A stretch of DNA of 19,211 nucleotides from CBDUUP01 sp965370435 (GCA_965370435.1 CBDUUP010000032.1:1-19211); one strand, 5' to 3'. Numbered from the stretch's first letter, positions 1 through 8,996 are shown. Made by a program: numbers and translations. The notes: a model not told the origin generated them from the letters alone.

Positions 1-31
1 GTGTTTCTATTCGCCTAACTAATATTACACC

Positions 32-565
32 TTACTCATCCCATAATTTGGTTATACCCCAACCGCCAATCTCGCTGTATAAAGCATGAAAATTCACTTT
101 CCTACTCTCCACCTCGCTTTGAAGGAAAAGCTTCCAATCATATGATTCGGGCTGATCGCCTTCATCAGTGTAAAAGGTAATTATGGCAAAATAATCTATT
201 GGGGTTTGTAACTCTACCATCAAAGTATGTTCAGAACTCAAATACTCGATTTCGTAACGGCCTTCAGGATACTTAATAAAGCCAAAGCGATCCTCCATCA
301 TCCAAAACCCGTCTGCATCCGGCACGTATTCATACCGGCCAGCGCACAAATACAAATGACCCACGACGATCAGTTCAGCATCCAAACCTATACCCGCATA
401 AGAACCGACTGAATATCTCCCTTCTAAGGCCTCGCCTACCGTCAGAGGCTCATCCGACTTTGGACAGGGAATCGGCGTCACTGAAGGGCTGCTGCACGCT
501 GCCATCAGGCACGCACTGGCGACCAGAAGGATCAATACCAAGGTTACAGAATTGTTTTTTCTCAT
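32..565 (-). CDS. Small secreted lipoprotein, function unknown
   Basis: Encodes 177 residues. The N-terminus has two Lys/Arg residues followed by a hydrophobic stretch (about residues 7-23) and the lipobox-like run LMAAC with the candidate lipidated Cys at 24, so it is probably exported and membrane anchored. The mature part is rich in Tyr, Glu and Asp and I do not recognise a family in it; it looks like a small all-beta or alpha/beta extracytoplasmic domain. The frame stays open upstream to 718 but that part overlaps the transporter gene. The ATG at 565 is preferred because AAGGAGAG lies just upstream and the signal sequence starts there. That ribosome binding site overlaps the stop codon of the MFS gene 13 bp away, so the two are probably co-transcribed. 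Base composition is more AT-rich than the transporter. Function unknown; existence of the gene is fairly sure. Confidence 0.75.
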   Translation of the reverse strand: MRKNNSVTLVLILLVASACLMAACSSPSVTPIPCPKSDEPLTVGEALEGRYSVGSYAGIGLDAELIVVGHLYLCAGRYEYVPDADGFWMMEDRFGFIKYPEGRYEIEYLSSEHTLMVELQTPIDYFAIITFYTDEGDQPESYDWKLFLQSEVESRKVNFHALYSEIGGWGITKLWDE

Positions 566-578
566 TTTCACACTCTCC

Positions 579-1808
579 TTATGCAGCTTTCGACAAATCC
601 CTCCCAAAGACCGCGAAATACACCGTCCCCAACACCCCAAACCCAAACGCCACCAGGAAATTGGTCTCAGGGGAGATATTCCATAAAACGAAGCTCCCGA
701 AGGCGGCCAACGAGACAACGACGTCCCGAATCAGGTAATACAGGCCGAACATGCTGGCTTTCTTCCCTTCGGGGGCCAGGTCCATGATGAGGGCTTTGCG
801 GGTGGGTTCGCCGAACTCCTTCAGGCCGCGCAGGATGAAGGCCACCACCAGCCAGCCGAACGAGCGGGAGAAGAGCAGCATCAACGGGAAGGCGGTGAAG
901 AATCCGAAAGTGATGACGACGAAGGGTTTCTTGGTGAACCGGTCGGCCAGGTACGCGATGGGGATGTAGATCGCCATAGCGGTGACCATCTCGATGACGG
1001 TCAGCAAGCCGAACTGACCGGCGGAGAGGCCGTTGTTCTCTACCACCCAGACCACGGCGAAGGCGTAAGGAATCTGTTCGCAAAAGCGCACCAGAATGTC
1101 GGCGACCAGCAATCGGCGCAGGTTGGGAGACATCAAGGGGAAAACTCGCCAGGGATTGGATTCAGCTTTTTTAGGCTTGGCCTTCTCATCGTCTTCAATT
1201 AAAACTTGCTGCAGGACCAAAGCCACCAAGCCCAGAACCAACGCCACGATAAAGGCCAAACGAACGCCGTCACGCATGCCGTATTTGTCAATCAAAAAAC
1301 CGCCCGTCAGCGGCCCTAACGCCATAGGAACCCGCCGCACCAGCGAGTGCATGGAGACGCCCATGGTGCGTTTTTTGGAGGGCAGCACCGCGGCGACCAG
1401 GCTCATGGTGGCGGGCAGCGAGACCGCCGACCAGGAGAGGAAGAACACGGCTCCCACCAGCACGGCTTGCCAGGTGGGGACGAAGATGACGACCAAATAG
1501 CCCAGCATGGCGACCAAGTTGAAGACGATGAGCGCCCGCTTGTAGCCCAGGCGGTCGCTCAGGTAGCCGCCGGGGAAAGCGTACAGCGCGCTGAGCAGGT
1601 TGTCCATGCCGTTGAGCAGGCCGATGGAAAGCGCGCTGCCACCCAGCGCGATCAGGTATAAGGGCAGGAAGCGTTCGGCCAGCCGCTCCCCCATGCCGAC
1701 CAGGATGACCATCCCCAGCACGGCTACCATGCCCTGACGCAAGCCGAGGAAGTTGGTCAGGCGGCGGAGGCGGTTGGGTTGAGGGGGGGGTGTGTTGGGG
1801 TCAGGCAT
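579..1808 (-). CDS. MFS transporter
   Basis: 409 residues, mostly hydrophobic, consistent with about 12 membrane helices, the usual size of a major facilitator superfamily carrier. The family's motif A appears between helices 2 and 3 (GGYLSDRLGYKR, residues 80-91) and again in weakened form at the start of the second half (AYLADRFTKK), as expected from the internal duplication of MFS proteins. A basic cytoplasmic loop (Lys-rich, about residues 205-220) separates the halves. The N-terminus is Pro-rich and is encoded in part by a run of eight C. The ATG at 1808 has GGAG upstream. The substrate cannot be told; drug or metabolite export is the commonest role in such relatives. First gene of a probable two-gene unit with the downstream lipoprotein. 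Confidence 0.9.
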   Translation of the reverse strand: MPDPNTPPPQPNRLRRLTNFLGLRQGMVAVLGMVILVGMGERLAERFLPLYLIALGGSALSIGLLNGMDNLLSALYAFPGGYLSDRLGYKRALIVFNLVAMLGYLVVIFVPTWQAVLVGAVFFLSWSAVSLPATMSLVAAVLPSKKRTMGVSMHSLVRRVPMALGPLTGGFLIDKYGMRDGVRLAFIVALVLGLVALVLQQVLIEDDEKAKPKKAESNPWRVFPLMSPNLRRLLVADILVRFCEQIPYAFAVVWVVENNGLSAGQFGLLTVIEMVTAMAIYIPIAYLADRFTKKPFVVITFGFFTAFPLMLLFSRSFGWLVVAFILRGLKEFGEPTRKALIMDLAPEGKKASMFGLYYLIRDVVVSLAAFGSFVLWNISPETNFLVAFGFGVLGTVYFAVFGRDLSKAA

Positions 1809-1825
1809 TTTTATCTCCAGGTGGA

Positions 1826-1854
1826 ATTATGGATGAATTGAATCCGTATCGCAA
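1826..1854 (-). promoter_or_regulatory. Candidate sigma70-type promoter for the MFS gene
   Basis: On the minus strand TTGCGA (1854-1849), a 17-base spacer and CATAAT (1831-1826) match the -35/-10 layout. The predicted start near 1819 would leave a very short leader with the GGAG site (1818-1815) almost at the 5' end, which weakens the call. Confidence 0.4.
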
Positions 1855-1933
1855 GGGCGCAACCTTTGATAACTTTCTCATTGGGTCAGCAGGCAAATCA
1901 GGTTAGCCAGCGTTAGCCTCGGTAACCCCCCCA

Positions 1934-3064
1934 TTACGGCTTGGTAATTATCCGATTTCGCCCCTGTGCTTTGGCTTCGTAGAGGGCTTCATCGGCGGCG
2001 GCCACCAATTCATCGGGAGAAGACTCAAGCTTAGGGCGAATAGTAGATACGCCCAAGCTCAAAGTCACAAATTCGCCCACCTCGGATCTAGCGTGGCTGA
2101 TACTCAGATTTTGTATTTCCACCTGGATCCGGTTGGCTACCTTCATGGCGCCGTCAATATCCGTGGTGGGCAGCACAACCGAGAACTCCTCGCCGCCATA
2201 ACGAGCGACCAGATCCCCAGGGCGCTTGACTGCCCGGCTTATCGCCCTGGCAATTTGTTTCAATGTTTGATCTCCGGCTGGATGGCCGTAGGTATCGTTA
2301 TAGGGTTTGAAATAGTCAATATCCCCCATGATCAAACTCAGGGGCGCTTTTTCCCGGGTCAACCGCGTCCATTCATTATGCAGATATTCATCAAAACGGC
2401 GGCGATTGGCGATTTGGGTCATGTCGTCCAAGACGGCCAGACGCTGCAATTCGAGATTTGCCTTTTGCAATGCGTTTTCAGCCTGCGTGCGCTCGGAAAC
2501 TTCTTGGGTTAGCAAACCGTTGGCCTCGGATAGCTCGGTGGTGCGGGCGCTCACCTGGGCTTCCAGATCCTCGTTGAGAAGCGCATTTTCGATGAGAACG
2601 GCAGCCTGGTCGCTAAAATAGGTCAAGGGGTCTAGATCCGAGTCTTCAAAAACATCGGCTTGGGAGCGGTTCTCCACGTAAATGACGCCCAGGGTCTGGC
2701 GATAGGTGGTCAAGGGGACGCACATGACCGAACGGAGTTCTAACTCGGTCACGCTAGAGGAATCTGAGAATGAGACATCATCCAATGCATCCAGGATAAC
2801 CAGAGGCTTTTTATCGGCGATGACTTCATCAATAATGGTCCTGCTCACCTGGGTTTCAGGATATTCAATGCTGTTCCCCTCCCTATCCATGCTGACTCGG
2901 CAATCTAACTCGCCGTCTGGTTGCAACAAGATCAAATATCCATACTCAGCCCCTACCAGATCCAGAGCCGACCGCATAGCGTACTCAAGGAGCGGTCCCA
3001 AATTCCGCGTTTGGGCCATTTGGCGGTTGATGTCCAGGAGGGTTTTGAAGAATTGGGTGTCCAT
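1934..3064 (-). CDS. GAF-domain diguanylate cyclase (GGDEF)
   Basis: 376 residues with no membrane segment, so cytosolic. A GAF sensor domain occupies about residues 20-162, followed by a Glu/Ala/Leu-rich coiled-coil linker (about 163-210) and a GGDEF domain (about 211-373). The active-site motif is intact as GGEEF (290-294), with the metal-binding Asp in GDIDYFK (D248), so it should make c-di-GMP from two GTP. An RPGD inhibitory-site motif lies exactly five residues before GGEEF (281-284), so product inhibition is expected. The ATG shares one base with the stop codon of the upstream kinase gene (TGATG) and has no strong ribosome binding site of its own, pointing to translational coupling. 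It probably works as the output module of the kinase-AAA-TPR protein. The GAF ligand is unknown. Confidence 0.93.
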   Translation of the reverse strand: MDTQFFKTLLDINRQMAQTRNLGPLLEYAMRSALDLVGAEYGYLILLQPDGELDCRVSMDREGNSIEYPETQVSRTIIDEVIADKKPLVILDALDDVSFSDSSSVTELELRSVMCVPLTTYRQTLGVIYVENRSQADVFEDSDLDPLTYFSDQAAVLIENALLNEDLEAQVSARTTELSEANGLLTQEVSERTQAENALQKANLELQRLAVLDDMTQIANRRRFDEYLHNEWTRLTREKAPLSLIMGDIDYFKPYNDTYGHPAGDQTLKQIARAISRAVKRPGDLVARYGGEEFSVVLPTTDIDGAMKVANRIQVEIQNLSISHARSEVGEFVTLSLGVSTIRPKLESSPDELVAAADEALYEAKAQGRNRIITKP

Positions 3065-6000
3065 CAGGTTTTATCGTCAGTGCGGTGGTCTAGCCCTTGG
3101 GCTACTTCATTCCATTCTATCACAAGCTCCCGGTTGGCGGGCACGTTTTCCATGAATGATTTGCGCAGTTCCTCGTCCCGGATGTTGGCCGCCTGTTCTT
3201 GCAATAAAGCATAAGCCTTATCCAATACATTCCACGCTCTAGGATCCTGATTAGCCTGGAGAACCTGGTAACATATCAAGTAAAGTCTAAAAGGCTCTTC
3301 CAGGAAGGTTAATACTCTGGTCTCCATGGTCTCCACAAGGATTTCAATATAAGCTGCTGCCTGGGGTAGATTCCCTTGACCCAATAGCGCACAGGCCAGC
3401 CAAGCGCGCGTCTCCGGAGCCGAGTCAGGGGATCCTTCTGAGGGGGCAAGAATTTCTTGTAATATCTCAATGGCTTCAGCATATTGGCCTTGGTTGGTCA
3501 ATACGCGGCCCAAGCCTGATCGTGTTTGGAACGCGGTTTGACGGTCGCCGATCTCCAGGTTAATTTCTAGCGCCTGGTGGAAATATTGCTTAGCGGTTGA
3601 GCGGTCTCCTTCGTGGAGGGCGATCAGTCCTTTGAATCGAGTCGCCGACCCCTCACTGCGGCGGTCGCCCGTCTGGCGGCAAATATGTAAGGCCTGGTTG
3701 ATGTATTCACTGGCTTTGGGCCTATCCCCCAGCAGCCAGAAGAGCTTGCCATAATTTATCAGCGCTTGAGCCAATCCATACCGGTCGCCGATCTGTTGGA
3801 AGGCATCCAGAGATTGCTCCAGTTGGGCGCGGGAATCGGAATAATCTCCCGAATAAAAGTCCATCACAGCCAAGTTATTGAGCGACCAGGCGATACCTAC
3901 CCGGTCATTCACCTGGGGGTCTCGATAAGCCTTTAAGGCTTGTTTATAGCTTTCCTGCATCGCAGCATGGTCAAATGGCTCGGTGGGGATGGACGCCAGC
4001 GATCGAAGGATATCCGCCCAGGTTTTTAGCATTTGCGCCTCCCCGGCGGTCTCCAAAGCCAGGGTCGTTATCTTACGTGATTTTTCATACTCGCCCAGTC
4101 GCCTCAGTCCCCGTCCCCATTGGTAATATCCCTCCGCCAGACTGCCCATATCCTGATTTGCCTTAGACAGGCGCACCGCCGTTTGCGCGGCCTGAACGGT
4201 TGCGGGGAAATCACCGGTAGCAAAAGCGTATTTAGATTTCTCCAAAGCGATCTCGGCCCGCTGCTCGTCCCCCAGGCTTTCCGCCAGCTCCGCCAACCTG
4301 GCTAGATCGTCGGCCTGGGTCTCGCGCTCGCCTTGCAGGCCATATACCCGCTGGCGAGCCAATACTATTTCATAAACTTTCTTTACTTCTGTTTCGGGCG
4401 TTAATTCCAGGGCCCGGCTGAGATGGCGAACCGCATCTTGATTGGCAAAATGGGCGGCGGCGTACTCCCCGGCATTCCGGCTGTAATGGGCGGCCTGGTC
4501 CATCTCTCCAGCCGCGTACCAATGTTCGGCCAGCGCGGCGGCGTGCTGTGGGTCCTGGGGATAAGTTTCTTCCAAAGCAATTGCGATCTGCCCGTGCAAG
4601 GCAGGACGTTCATCCTCATCCAGATTGTCAATCAAGGACTCCCGCAGTTTATCGTGGACGAATTGCCAACGGCCTTCTATCACCTCCAGCACGGCGACGT
4701 TGGCGCAGGTGGTCAACCAGGTCTCCAGGTCGGTCTTGGGCATGACGCCTTGCAGCACCTCCAAGTCCAGAGCGCGTCCGGCAACTGCGGCCAGCTTGAG
4801 CAAGGGGCGGTCTCCCGCCGGAACGCGGCCCAAACGCCGCTGGACGATCTGGCGCACACCGCCTGCAAATACGGTCTTGGGCAGCGTCATCCGCCCCACC
4901 TCATCCAAACGCCCGGCTTCTTCGGCCAGGGCCCGCATGGTTTCCACCAGGAAGAATACGTTGCCCTCGGTTTCCAGGTTTAATAAGTTGAGAACGTGGG
5001 GCTGGGACCCCTTCTCTCCCAGCATTGACACACTCAGTTCGGAGATTTGGGCCTCGTCAAAGCGGCTCAGATGCAGTATTTGCATCTTGGGCAGTTCGTC
5101 GGGCAGGCCGGGACGCTCGTCGCTGCGGTAGCTGCCAATGATGAGCAAAGGCGCATCTTCGATCAAGCGCAGCAAGGGGTTGAGCGGCTCCAGGCTTTCA
5201 GCCGCCCATTGCAGGTCCTCCAGGATCAGCACAACAGGTTGGGCGGCACGGGCGGATTTTCGAAAGACATCGGCGATAGTGAGGGTCAAACGGTGTTGGG
5301 CGGCTTGGCCTTCCAGTACCGGCGCCGCGGGAATTTCCCGCCCCAATAGGTCTTCTAGTTCAGGCAAGATGGGTTTGAGAACCCCAGCTTCCAGGTCATC
5401 CAAATCCGTGGAGAGGGCCAAACGCCGCAGAGGTTCCCGCCAAAGTTGGTAGGCCAATCCCCCACCCTCAACGCCCTGCCCGGTCAAAACCAACGCGCCG
5501 CTCACCAAGGCCCGGATGCGCAGTTCTTCCAGCAGCCGGGTCTTGCCCACCCCGCTCTCCCCTCCCACCAGCCAGCCGCTCCCCTGGCCTTCCAGGGCCT
5601 GGTCCAGCGCGGCAATACATTGCTCCAGTTCAGTCTCCCGCCCCACAAATCGGGCCGCCTGCAAATAGCTATCCCGTATGGCCTGATCCTCTTCCGGCGC
5701 GGGCTGGCCTATTGCGGCGCACAACTCCTGGATGACTTCCTGGGCATCGGCGTATCGTTCAGCCGGGTCTTTCGCCAATAACCGGCCGATAATGGGACTC
5801 AGTTCGTCAGACAGAACGGAGAGATCCACATCACTTTTGAGGATATCCCTGATCAGCCGCTTGCTGTCAACATCAAAGGGGTGCGCTCCGGTTATCAACT
5901 CATAAGCCATCACGCCGACGGCATACAGATCGGAGGCCTCACCGGCCTGGCCTTTCTGCAATATCTCCGGCGACATGTAAGCGACCGTGCCGAACCGCCC

Positions 6001-6519
6001 GTGGGCGTCTTCACGGGGCACCGACAGCCCGAAATCCAACACCCGGACCCGGTCACCGGTCACCAGGACGTTGCTGGGTTTCAAGTCGCGGTGGATGATG
6101 CCCCGCCGGTGGAGATAGGCCAGGGCTTGCAGCATCTGCACCAGATACTCCACTTGGGTCTGGATGGGTTTACGGCGGCCGGCCTGGATGATGGTTTGAG
6201 CGCCTTCCAGAAGTTCCATGGCGAAATAGGGCTGGCGGTGGACGTCAAAGCCGTAATTGAGGACGCTGATGATGTGGGGATGGCGCAGGGAGGCCAGGAC
6301 TTTGAATTCTTGGGCCAGGGCGACGCGCATAGTATTTCCCTCATCTTGTGAGTCTCGCCGGTCAAATTGCAAACGCTCACCGGCTACTGTGACGCGTTTG
6401 AGGGCAACAGTTTGGCTGGAGAGGCGGTCGGCGGCCCGGTAGACCTTCCCCATGCTTCCAGAACCGATGGTGTCCAGGATCTGGTAGCGGTTGCCGACGA
6501 CCTGTTGGATTGTTTGCAT
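3064..6519 (-). CDS. Ser/Thr protein kinase - AAA ATPase - TPR signalling protein
   Basis: 1151 residues, no membrane helix. Residues 1-270 form a Hanks-type kinase with all main motifs: Gly loop GSGSMG (19-24), Lys41 in VALK, catalytic HRDLKPSN (143-150), DFG (162-164) and SPE in place of APE (183-185). Residues about 290-650 form a large STAND/AAA_16-type ATPase, starting with FVGRE, with Walker A GGESGVGKT (319-327) and a Walker B strand ending in LEDLQWA (D435). From about 650 to 1090 are TPR repeats, several of 40 residues with the motif GDR at the turn. This layout is known from large kinase sensors of cyanobacteria and Chloroflexota, in which GAF and output domains follow in the same chain; here those are in the next gene. 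The ATG at 6519 has GAGG upstream. The signal sensed is unknown. Confidence 0.93.
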   Translation of the reverse strand: MQTIQQVVGNRYQILDTIGSGSMGKVYRAADRLSSQTVALKRVTVAGERLQFDRRDSQDEGNTMRVALAQEFKVLASLRHPHIISVLNYGFDVHRQPYFAMELLEGAQTIIQAGRRKPIQTQVEYLVQMLQALAYLHRRGIIHRDLKPSNVLVTGDRVRVLDFGLSVPREDAHGRFGTVAYMSPEILQKGQAGEASDLYAVGVMAYELITGAHPFDVDSKRLIRDILKSDVDLSVLSDELSPIIGRLLAKDPAERYADAQEVIQELCAAIGQPAPEEDQAIRDSYLQAARFVGRETELEQCIAALDQALEGQGSGWLVGGESGVGKTRLLEELRIRALVSGALVLTGQGVEGGGLAYQLWREPLRRLALSTDLDDLEAGVLKPILPELEDLLGREIPAAPVLEGQAAQHRLTLTIADVFRKSARAAQPVVLILEDLQWAAESLEPLNPLLRLIEDAPLLIIGSYRSDERPGLPDELPKMQILHLSRFDEAQISELSVSMLGEKGSQPHVLNLLNLETEGNVFFLVETMRALAEEAGRLDEVGRMTLPKTVFAGGVRQIVQRRLGRVPAGDRPLLKLAAVAGRALDLEVLQGVMPKTDLETWLTTCANVAVLEVIEGRWQFVHDKLRESLIDNLDEDERPALHGQIAIALEETYPQDPQHAAALAEHWYAAGEMDQAAHYSRNAGEYAAAHFANQDAVRHLSRALELTPETEVKKVYEIVLARQRVYGLQGERETQADDLARLAELAESLGDEQRAEIALEKSKYAFATGDFPATVQAAQTAVRLSKANQDMGSLAEGYYQWGRGLRRLGEYEKSRKITTLALETAGEAQMLKTWADILRSLASIPTEPFDHAAMQESYKQALKAYRDPQVNDRVGIAWSLNNLAVMDFYSGDYSDSRAQLEQSLDAFQQIGDRYGLAQALINYGKLFWLLGDRPKASEYINQALHICRQTGDRRSEGSATRFKGLIALHEGDRSTAKQYFHQALEINLEIGDRQTAFQTRSGLGRVLTNQGQYAEAIEILQEILAPSEGSPDSAPETRAWLACALLGQGNLPQAAAYIEILVETMETRVLTFLEEPFRLYLICYQVLQANQDPRAWNVLDKAYALLQEQAANIRDEELRKSFMENVPANRELVIEWNEVAQGLDHRTDDKT

Positions 6520-6648
6520 TGAGCTAACCTCAGGCTAATTCCAAGATCGGTTAAAGTGTAACATGACTCCTAGTCTGACTATACCCATTACACCCGCCAA
6601 TATTGCTAGGGGGAAATCGCTAGCCGATAATGGAAAACAAGAATCGTC

Positions 6649-6677
6649 GTAGGGACGCAGCATTGCTGCGCCCCTAC
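6649..6677. repeat. 29-bp near-perfect palindrome (REP-like)
   Basis: The arms 6649-6662 and 6664-6677 are inverted copies of 14 bases with one mismatch (left arm GTAGGGACGCAGCA; the complement of the right arm reads GTAGGGGCGCAGCA) around a single central T. The form resembles dispersed extragenic palindromes of many bacterial genomes. Its right arm overlaps the last codon and the TAG stop of the acylase gene. No T tract follows, so it is not a typical terminator, although it could act as a transcript-end hairpin. Confidence 0.75.
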
Positions 6678-8866
6678 GGAAGGATCTCCTCGCCGGGCCG
6701 GTATTCACGCTCCAGATTGGCGCGGATGTCGGCCTCGGTGAACCAGACCGGGCGCAACTGGCGTTGGACGAACAACAAAGATTGGTCGGCGTAGTGAGGG
6801 GAGGCCTCGTCGAGGGTGGCGCTGCCGTATTGGTGGATGGCCTGGGAGGAGACCTGCCCATCCGCATTCCAGCGGACCAACATCACAAAAGAATCTCCCG
6901 CGCTCCCCCAGAAGCGGCCATCCTCCTGCAATCCGCCGTAAACGGCATGGAGCACGTCCGGCGCGCCGCCTACGCCCAGGTCCAGGTCGCCCCGGATCAA
7001 GCGATTGACCTCGCCCCAGAGCACGTCAAACCGCCCGTGTTTCTCTTTCATGTAGTCCACAGCGTTTTGGAAGCTGTCAAGCACATCTTTGACCTCGAAC
7101 TCATTCCCCACCAGCCTGCCGCCGCTGAAACCCTCCACGTCCCGGTCCATGAAATAGATAGTATAGATGACCAGAGCGGTGGAGGCGTTATCGGGGGTGG
7201 CGGTCAGGTCCCAATTTATAAGCTGTGTGGCGCCGGTCACGACATCGGGATTGGTCTGATCGGATTGGTTGATGATGATGCTGACAATTTTAGCCACGTC
7301 CGACTTGGTGGAATATTTCATATCGAACTTGTAGGCGACGAACTCCTCCCAGGTGATGGATTCATCCTCGCCGAATAGCTCCAAAGCCCGCAGCGCCCGG
7401 TTGGACATCCGGGTTTCGATCCCAAAGGTCGGGGAGTAGTCATCCGGGTTGGGATTGTCGGGGCCGATGGTGGTCTGGAAGGGGGTACTGTTGCAGTTTT
7501 GGATGAAGCCCGAAGATGGGTTGAACACCTGGGGGAGGTCTTCAAAGGGCAAGTATTCGGTCCAGAGCACCTCGGAGGTATCGCCGGGGAGGTACATATC
7601 CCATTGGTAACCCTCGGCGCGGATGGGCAGATCGGCATTGAAAAGGTAGTAGATATTACCTTCCCGGTCGGCGTACCCGACGTTGAAGGTGGGCAGCGCG
7701 CCGGAACTCATCGCCGCCTGCCATTCCTCGAAATTTTCAGCCTTGTTCATCCGGAAAAGCTGCTCCCAGATGTCAATCCGTTCCATGCCCGCGTAGCGGA
7801 TGGCGTAGACGCCATGATCCTGGCGCACCACCGGCCCGTACACCGACCACAAGGCCTCCTGGGTGACTGTCCAGGAGAAGTTGCCCAGTATTTTGACCTT
7901 GATGGGCGCGGGGCGCACTTCCAGGTCCAGCCATTCCCCATCATACTTGTATTGGTTGTCGTCATCCGGGTTGATCTCCAGGACGTAAATATCCGCCAGG
8001 TCGGCCTCGTTGACGGTGAAGGCCCATCCCAAATTCTGATTGTGGCCGTGCAAAACCACCGGGGAGCCAGGGAACAGCCCGCCGGTCATATCCCAGCCTT
8101 CCTCGGAATGGACGTGGGCCTCAAACCAGGCCACCGCTCCCTCCCAGGGCTGGTGGGAGTTAACGTCCAGATAGGTGGAGCCGTCGGAGGTGCGGAGTGG
8201 GCTTACGGCGAAGGTGTTGGACCCCAAATTCGCCCCGGTGAATGAGAAATCACCCAAAGGCCGGGGGGAGACTTCGCTTTTACGTTCGGCGGCGAACAAC
8301 TCTCCCAGCATGCCGTCCAGCCCAAAGAACAAGGGCGATTTGAGGACCGAGGCGGCGACGATATCCTTCCCGGTCACCGGAAAGGCCTCGTCGGTGAGGA
8401 CTTCCTCCGGGTGCAGGGCGGCGTAGTAATTGATCCCATCGGCGTAGGCTTCCATCAGGGCCCGGGTTTCGGGAGCCAGAGCGGTTTCGTATTGGGCGTC
8501 CACCGCGTCCCAGATGCGCAGCAACTGCACCGTGTAATCAATAGGGGCGGCATCGGGGCCTTCGACGCTGGCTAAAATCCCCCGCCCGGCCAGCAGGGTT
8601 TGCTGGACGGTGAGGAAATCGTCCTCCGCGTTGGCGTAGGCCAGGCCGAAGCCCGCGTCGGCGTCGGTCACGCCATAGATATGGGGGATGCCCCAGGTAT
8701 CCCGCAGTATGCGGACATCGTAGCCCTGATTGGAATTGGCCAGGTAGCTCAGGTCAACGGTCTGGGGCCAGAAGATGTAGGCTCCGGCAGAGACGATCAA
8801 CACCGCCAAGACGATCAGGATGGATTTCCAGGGAATACGCTTCAGGAAGTTTTTTATGGATTGCAT
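6674..8866 (-). CDS. Penicillin acylase family protein (peptidase S45, Ntn-hydrolase)
   Basis: 730 residues. A basic start and one hydrophobic segment (about residues 14-33) would anchor it in the membrane with the enzyme outside. The precursor should cut itself before Ser216 in the run NLGSNTF, the N-terminal nucleophile of the beta chain; family features around it include RDTWGIPHIY near the start of the alpha chain (about 55-64) and GHNQNLGW with a downstream Asp/Tyr/Glu pattern in the beta chain. Members cleave amides such as beta-lactam side chains or acyl-homoserine lactones; the substrate here cannot be told. I take the ATG at 8866 because AGGAG (8881-8877) lies 10 bases upstream; an ATG six codons earlier (8884) has no comparable site. 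The stop codon lies in a 29-bp palindrome. The length is at the short side of the family. Confidence 0.9.
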   Translation of the reverse strand: MQSIKNFLKRIPWKSILIVLAVLIVSAGAYIFWPQTVDLSYLANSNQGYDVRILRDTWGIPHIYGVTDADAGFGLAYANAEDDFLTVQQTLLAGRGILASVEGPDAAPIDYTVQLLRIWDAVDAQYETALAPETRALMEAYADGINYYAALHPEEVLTDEAFPVTGKDIVAASVLKSPLFFGLDGMLGELFAAERKSEVSPRPLGDFSFTGANLGSNTFAVSPLRTSDGSTYLDVNSHQPWEGAVAWFEAHVHSEEGWDMTGGLFPGSPVVLHGHNQNLGWAFTVNEADLADIYVLEINPDDDNQYKYDGEWLDLEVRPAPIKVKILGNFSWTVTQEALWSVYGPVVRQDHGVYAIRYAGMERIDIWEQLFRMNKAENFEEWQAAMSSGALPTFNVGYADREGNIYYLFNADLPIRAEGYQWDMYLPGDTSEVLWTEYLPFEDLPQVFNPSSGFIQNCNSTPFQTTIGPDNPNPDDYSPTFGIETRMSNRALRALELFGEDESITWEEFVAYKFDMKYSTKSDVAKIVSIIINQSDQTNPDVVTGATQLINWDLTATPDNASTALVIYTIYFMDRDVEGFSGGRLVGNEFEVKDVLDSFQNAVDYMKEKHGRFDVLWGEVNRLIRGDLDLGVGGAPDVLHAVYGGLQEDGRFWGSAGDSFVMLVRWNADGQVSSQAIHQYGSATLDEASPHYADQSLLFVQRQLRPVWFTEADIRANLEREYRPGEEILP

Positions 8867-8990
8867 TTTAGAATCACTCCTCATGATTTGGATTTCCCGC
8901 TTATTGTACTCGATAGACCTGATAAGCGCAGAAACCAGCGCATATTTGTTAATCCATCTCAGAATAGACGCGTTCTTCCCAATCGTGCCT

Positions 8991-8996
8991 TATAAT
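8991..8996 (+). promoter_or_regulatory. Candidate -10 box upstream of coxG-like gene
   Basis: A perfect TATAAT lies 56 bases before the coxG-like start, in the divergent gap between this gene and the acylase. No convincing -35 hexamer is found at 16-18 bases upstream, so this is only a candidate. Confidence 0.3.

Noticed and set aside
1901..1927. Imperfect hairpin (GGTTAGCC ... GGTAACC) after the diguanylate cyclase gene
   Set aside because: Stem of only about seven pairs with a bulge and a 12-base loop, and no T tract on the minus strand after it; not a convincing terminator.
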